DNA of 64,000 nt from Fibrobacterota bacterium (GTDB lineage: Bacteria > Fibrobacterota > Chitinivibrionia > Chitinivibrionales > Chitinispirillaceae): NCBI GenBank assembly GCA_023412475.1, contig JAEYNR010000079.1, forward strand, positions 186,001 to 250,000. The letters are read 5' to 3'. This document shows positions 60,914-64,000 of this stretch, in pieces. Each line of letters starts with the position of its first letter. Within the stretch, counting starts at the first letter, position 1. The notes under the pieces were generated by a model that made no database searches, was not told the origin of the DNA, and saw only the letters and a program-made list of their open reading frames with translations. The position numbers were made by a program, and so were the translations under genes.

Positions 60914-61069
60914 AAAAAAATATTTCATTTTTGGATTATTTTAAAACGTTTATTGTATTTTAACAGATCGAGTCTGCTTAACCTGGTGGAACACGTTTCC
61001 TTTTTAAAAGCAGCATTCAATAAAAATCATCCAAAGCGTTTTATTGACAACCCTTTCGGAGCAGGAATT

Positions 61070-62281
61070 ATGATAAAAAAATCATCAAAACTGGATAACG
61101 TTCTTTATGATATTCGGGGGCCGGTTCTGGATGAAGCAAAGCGGCTTGAGGAAGAAGGCTATCAGGTATTAAGACTAAATACCGGAAACCCAGCGCCTTT
61201 TGGGCTTTTAGCCCCTGATGAGGTAATTCGTGATATGATGGTTAATCTCAGCAGCACTCAGGGGTATTCGGACTCCAAAGGCCTTTTCCAGGCACGAAAA
61301 GCTATTATGCAGTACTGCCAGCAGAAAAAAATCGATGGGGTCGACATTAACGATATATTTGTGGGAAATGGGGTTAGTGAAGTCATTGTCATGTCTATGC
61401 AGGCGTTGTTAGACAGTGGCGATGAAATACTGGTGCCATCACCAGACTATCCTCTGTGGACTGCTGCAGTAAATCTGGCAGGGGGGACTGCTGTTCACTA
61501 TATCTGTGATGAAGAGTCTTTATGGTATCCGGATATCGATGATATAAAGGCAAAAATAACCGGTAATACCAAAGGTATCGTTATCATCAATCCCAACAAC
61601 CCAACCGGTGCGACTTATTCTGAGGAACTGCTTAAAGAGATTGTCGAGATTGCTCGTCAGCATAACCTGATAGTTTTTTCAGATGAAATCTATGACAAGA
61701 TCCTTTATGATGACACGGTGCATGTATCAACTGCTTCATTGGCCGATGATATTCTGTTTGTTACCTTTAACGGTTTGTCAAAGGCGTATCGCATTGCCGG
61801 TTTCAGGGTTGGATGGATGATTGTAAGTGGCAATAAACGTATGGCAAAGGATTACCTTGAGGGATTGAACATGCTGGCATCCATGCGACTTTGTAGTAAT
61901 GTTCCGGGGCAATCTATTATCCAGACTGCTCTGGGGGGGTATCAGAGTATTTTTGATCTTACCCGGTCTGGTGGACGGTTGCGAGAGCAGCGAGATGTCT
62001 GCTATTCTATGATTACCCAGATCGATGGTATGAGCTGTGTTAAACCGACTGCAACATTTTATCTTTTCCCGAAACTTGATATCAAGAAGTTTAACATCCA
62101 CAGTGACGAAAAGTTCGTGCTTGATCTGCTGCGAAGTGAAAAAATCATGTTGGTTCATGGTACCGGTTTCAACTGGGCACCTCCGGATCATTTCAGAGTC
62201 GTGTTTCTGCCCAGAGTCGATGAGTTAAAAGAGGCGATCGGCAAAATGAATCGTTTTCTGGCAACTTACCAGCAGAAATAA
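61070..62281 (+). CDS. Alanine-type aminotransferase (AlaA/YfbQ group, PLP fold type I)
   Basis: 403 residues from the ATG at 61070 (GGAGCAGGAATT upstream), matching the 405 of E. coli AlaA; a longer frame from 60953 has no homology. Motifs: IRGPVLDEAKRLEEEGY, LNTGNPAPFG, GYSDSKGLFQAR, INPNNPTGATYS, FSDEIYDKI, and the Schiff-base lysine in NGLSKAYRIAGFRVGW. Converts pyruvate and glutamate to alanine and 2-oxoglutarate (by family). Appears monocistronic. Cytoplasmic. Confidence 0.9.
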   Translation: MIKKSSKLDNVLYDIRGPVLDEAKRLEEEGYQVLRLNTGNPAPFGLLAPDEVIRDMMVNLSSTQGYSDSKGLFQARKAIMQYCQQKKIDGVDINDIFVGNGVSEVIVMSMQALLDSGDEILVPSPDYPLWTAAVNLAGGTAVHYICDEESLWYPDIDDIKAKITGNTKGIVIINPNNPTGATYSEELLKEIVEIARQHNLIVFSDEIYDKILYDDTVHVSTASLADDILFVTFNGLSKAYRIAGFRVGWMIVSGNKRMAKDYLEGLNMLASMRLCSNVPGQSIIQTALGGYQSIFDLTRSGGRLREQRDVCYSMITQIDGMSCVKPTATFYLFPKLDIKKFNIHSDEKFVLDLLRSEKIMLVHGTGFNWAPPDHFRVVFLPRVDELKEAIGKMNRFLATYQQK

Positions 62282-62314
62282 TTTCGAGCACATTCTCTAA
62301 ACGGGTAAGAATAT

Positions 62315-63760
62315 TTACTGTTTCTGCATTATAGTCAGAAAAGTAATGTACCCGTTATAGATGGAGTTCCAGACACCACCACCGGGTTTCCCCCAATGAC
62401 CAGTCTGAAAGAGATTAGGTAGATGGGTTGTTGAGGGAATTTTGGCTTCACCGTAGATCTGATTGGTGTTTTCGAATCCGTAGAGAGCGCCATCGGTATT
62501 TGATGTATACCGTTCGAAAGTGGCTGGAGAGCCGGTTTCAATCAGTTCAATGTGTTTTTTCAGACTAGGGAAGAGAGCTTCTGCTTCTGAGAGCATCTTT
62601 TCTGCGAATACCTTTTTGTCCTGTTTCCATTGGGATGAGAAGGATTTCTGGATATAATAAAGAATTGTCAATGTATGGTCTTCATCTGAGGTTCTGGGGT
62701 GCAGAAAGAGCAAGTGATCGATATCCGAGGAGCGGTTATTGACTATACGGTCATAGATGCGATCATCATCGTTATCAGAAAAGTGGAAATGAATGTTATT
62801 GGGAATAAGATCAGATGTAGACGTGTTCAGTCCCAGATAAAGTGCAACTGCGGAGAATGAGGTTTTTAGGTTATTAAGTCTGCGTAACCAGATTTTATTG
62901 CGTATTGAAAGATCTATGAGATGATTATGCAGAATATACGGGCTTAGATTGGAGAGAAAAAGGTCAGCCGAGATAACCTCGCCGGAGCTTAGAGTCAGTT
63001 CAGTTATTTTCGTCCCCTGATTTTTTAATCCAGTCACTTCTGACTTGGTGCGTATTTCTCCTCCATTTGAGGTAATGACCGATGCCAGGGCATTTGCAAG
63101 GGTTCCGAATCCGCCTTTCAGATAATGGGAGCCTTCCAAGGCATGTACTATAAACATCAACACATAATACATTACAGGCGCTTTTGACGGAGGGTTGCTT
63201 CCGTAGGGCCACTGTGAGTAGAAAGCCCGCAAAAGATTTTGATCGTCAAGAAATGAGCAGAGGTAATCTTTATAGGACTGGTTTAGGTGCTGATGGACAA
63301 AATCCCGGTAATAGCTACTTTCTTCAAGTGAGCCCTGAAGAATCGGGGTTATGAATGCATCGTAAATTTGGCGCATCTCATCGAGGAGATTTGTGATCTG
63401 CTGCTTCTGGTTTGGAAAAACTGAATGCATCTTTGATTTGATATCATTGTACCACACGGGCATGGTGAAAGAGTAATCGGACCATTGGGCATGATACATG
63501 GAGGGTAATTCCAGCGGAGTTAGCTGCTGGTCGACTCCCAGTTGGCGTAGAAGGTTCATGATCAGACCGTTGGTGCCCAGAGGAACTGAGTGCACAGCCG
63601 ATTCGAAAAGGTATTTTTTCCTTTTGAAGGAGTGGGTGTAGCCACCGATTTGGTAATGCTTTTCTAAAACTAAAACCTTCATTCCCTGTTTTGCCAGAAA
63701 TGCTCCACAAGTAAGACCAGCTATGCCGGAACCTAAAACTGCAACATCGAAATCGGCCAA
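62315..63760 (-). CDS. Phytoene desaturase/carotene isomerase (CrtISO)-like FAD-dependent oxidoreductase
   Basis: 481 residues. N-terminal dinucleotide-binding VAVLGSGIAGLTCGAFLAK followed by VLEKHYQIGGYTHSF; a substrate-binding middle; LKGGFGTLANALASVI; and a C-terminal FAD contact LFQTGHWGKPGGGVWNSIYNG. This matches the CrtISO/retinol saturase branch. No other carotenoid genes are near, so a role in another lipid or quinone is possible. The start is a TTG with TGAGG about 11 bases upstream; no ATG nearby fits the family start better. Confidence 0.85.
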   Translation of the reverse strand: MADFDVAVLGSGIAGLTCGAFLAKQGMKVLVLEKHYQIGGYTHSFKRKKYLFESAVHSVPLGTNGLIMNLLRQLGVDQQLTPLELPSMYHAQWSDYSFTMPVWYNDIKSKMHSVFPNQKQQITNLLDEMRQIYDAFITPILQGSLEESSYYRDFVHQHLNQSYKDYLCSFLDDQNLLRAFYSQWPYGSNPPSKAPVMYYVLMFIVHALEGSHYLKGGFGTLANALASVITSNGGEIRTKSEVTGLKNQGTKITELTLSSGEVISADLFLSNLSPYILHNHLIDLSIRNKIWLRRLNNLKTSFSAVALYLGLNTSTSDLIPNNIHFHFSDNDDDRIYDRIVNNRSSDIDHLLFLHPRTSDEDHTLTILYYIQKSFSSQWKQDKKVFAEKMLSEAEALFPSLKKHIELIETGSPATFERYTSNTDGALYGFENTNQIYGEAKIPSTTHLPNLFQTGHWGKPGGGVWNSIYNGYITFLTIMQKQ

Positions 63761-64000
63761 AAAAAATACCTCAGTGGTTTTAAGTTATTAATATTGTCAG
63801 CAAGTATTCTGGAAATTGAGCAGTTGCTATAATTTCTTCTAATACAGTTATTCACCTGAGAAAAGTTAAGAAATGGATTTCTGGTGAATCTGACTCAGGT
63901 TAAGTAAGCCTAACAAAAATACATAATAAAAGCCGTCTAAAGCTATAGCGTTATAATACGAAGCCTTATCCCTGGCTCGGATGACAGACTAAGGAGTTTT
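63761..64000. other. Right-edge gap
   Basis: 240 bases with no gene. The last ten bases (AAGGAGTTTT) look like a ribosome-binding site for a plus-strand gene beginning just outside the window. Confidence 0.35.

Noticed and set aside
1..64000. tRNA and rRNA genes
   Set aside because: I looked for T-loop strings such as GGTTCGAATCC with a matching acceptor stem and for rRNA core sequences and found none outside coding regions.

Overview
The window comes from a Gram-negative, probably anaerobic bacterium. Pointers are signal-peptide beta-barrel proteins, lipoproteins, a LolCDE/MacB-like exporter with a LolA-like partner, and two loci of the anaerobe-associated ORP (orange protein)/NifX/MinD type. 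Two very large secreted beta-helix proteins end in FlgD-like sorting-type domains, and a DUF4912-glycosyltransferase fusion is present. Together these would fit the Fibrobacterota/Chitinivibrionia or a related FCB-type lineage, but the phylum is an inference. No rRNA, tRNA, CRISPR array or transposase gene was seen. Gene density is moderate, and long AT-rich gaps carry dispersed, degenerate repeats.

Layout. 0-5 kb: end of recO, a DUF4184 membrane protein, a lamin-tail-domain envelope protein, a class I DAHP synthase with a terminator-like hairpin in its leader, and a small gene plus Hsp20. 5-15 kb: two tandem paralogous secreted proteins of about 1,550 residues, each followed by a strong terminator. 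15-24 kb: two 172-bp copies of a REP-like triple-hairpin element, then a minus-strand carbohydrate block (beta-phosphoglucomutase/OtsB fusion, GH65 phosphorylase, GT4, DUF4912-GT4) and a short YidC. 24-27.7 kb: a lipoprotein, a 5'-truncated gene, a helical hypothetical protein and a 21-bp tandem array. 27.8-36 kb: an ABC exporter with two FtsX-type permeases, a LolA-like protein and an outer-membrane barrel, then an FGE-like protein coupled to a second barrel-like protein.

37.5-46 kb is a long minus-strand ORP-type operon: three NifX-like proteins, a hotdog thioesterase, two DUF5320 proteins, DUF89, small zinc/iron-sulfur proteins, a short TrmO-like protein and two MinD ATPases with inserted ferredoxin domains. 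A sigma-54 activator gene lies upstream. The operon starts at a near-consensus -24/-12 promoter with a cluster of TGCAA half-sites about 100 bp upstream. A second, smaller ORP-type locus (DUF134 regulator, NifX-like, Mrp ATPase) lies at 57-58.7 kb. 47.3-52.6 kb is a second sigma-54 unit: an XylR_N/V4R-type activator faces an operon of an M20 homologue lacking key catalytic residues and an ADP-forming acyl-CoA synthetase. The intergenic region holds three palindromes spaced 21-22 bp apart and a -24/-12 promoter.

52.6-56.6 kb holds a noncoding stretch with three successive nested inverted repeats and a second 20-21-bp array related to the first, followed by a complete EcoRII-type restriction-modification set (Dcm-like methylase, EcoRII, Vsr). 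The last 5 kb carries a PilX-like protein with a glycine/serine-rich repeat body, a BNR/sialidase-like pseudogene, an AlaA-type aminotransferase and a CrtISO-like oxidoreductase. The points most worth following up are the two sigma-54 regulatory circuits, the degenerate M20 protein, the structured noncoding stretch at 52.7-53.4 kb with the paired 21-bp arrays, and the trehalose/glucan gene block.
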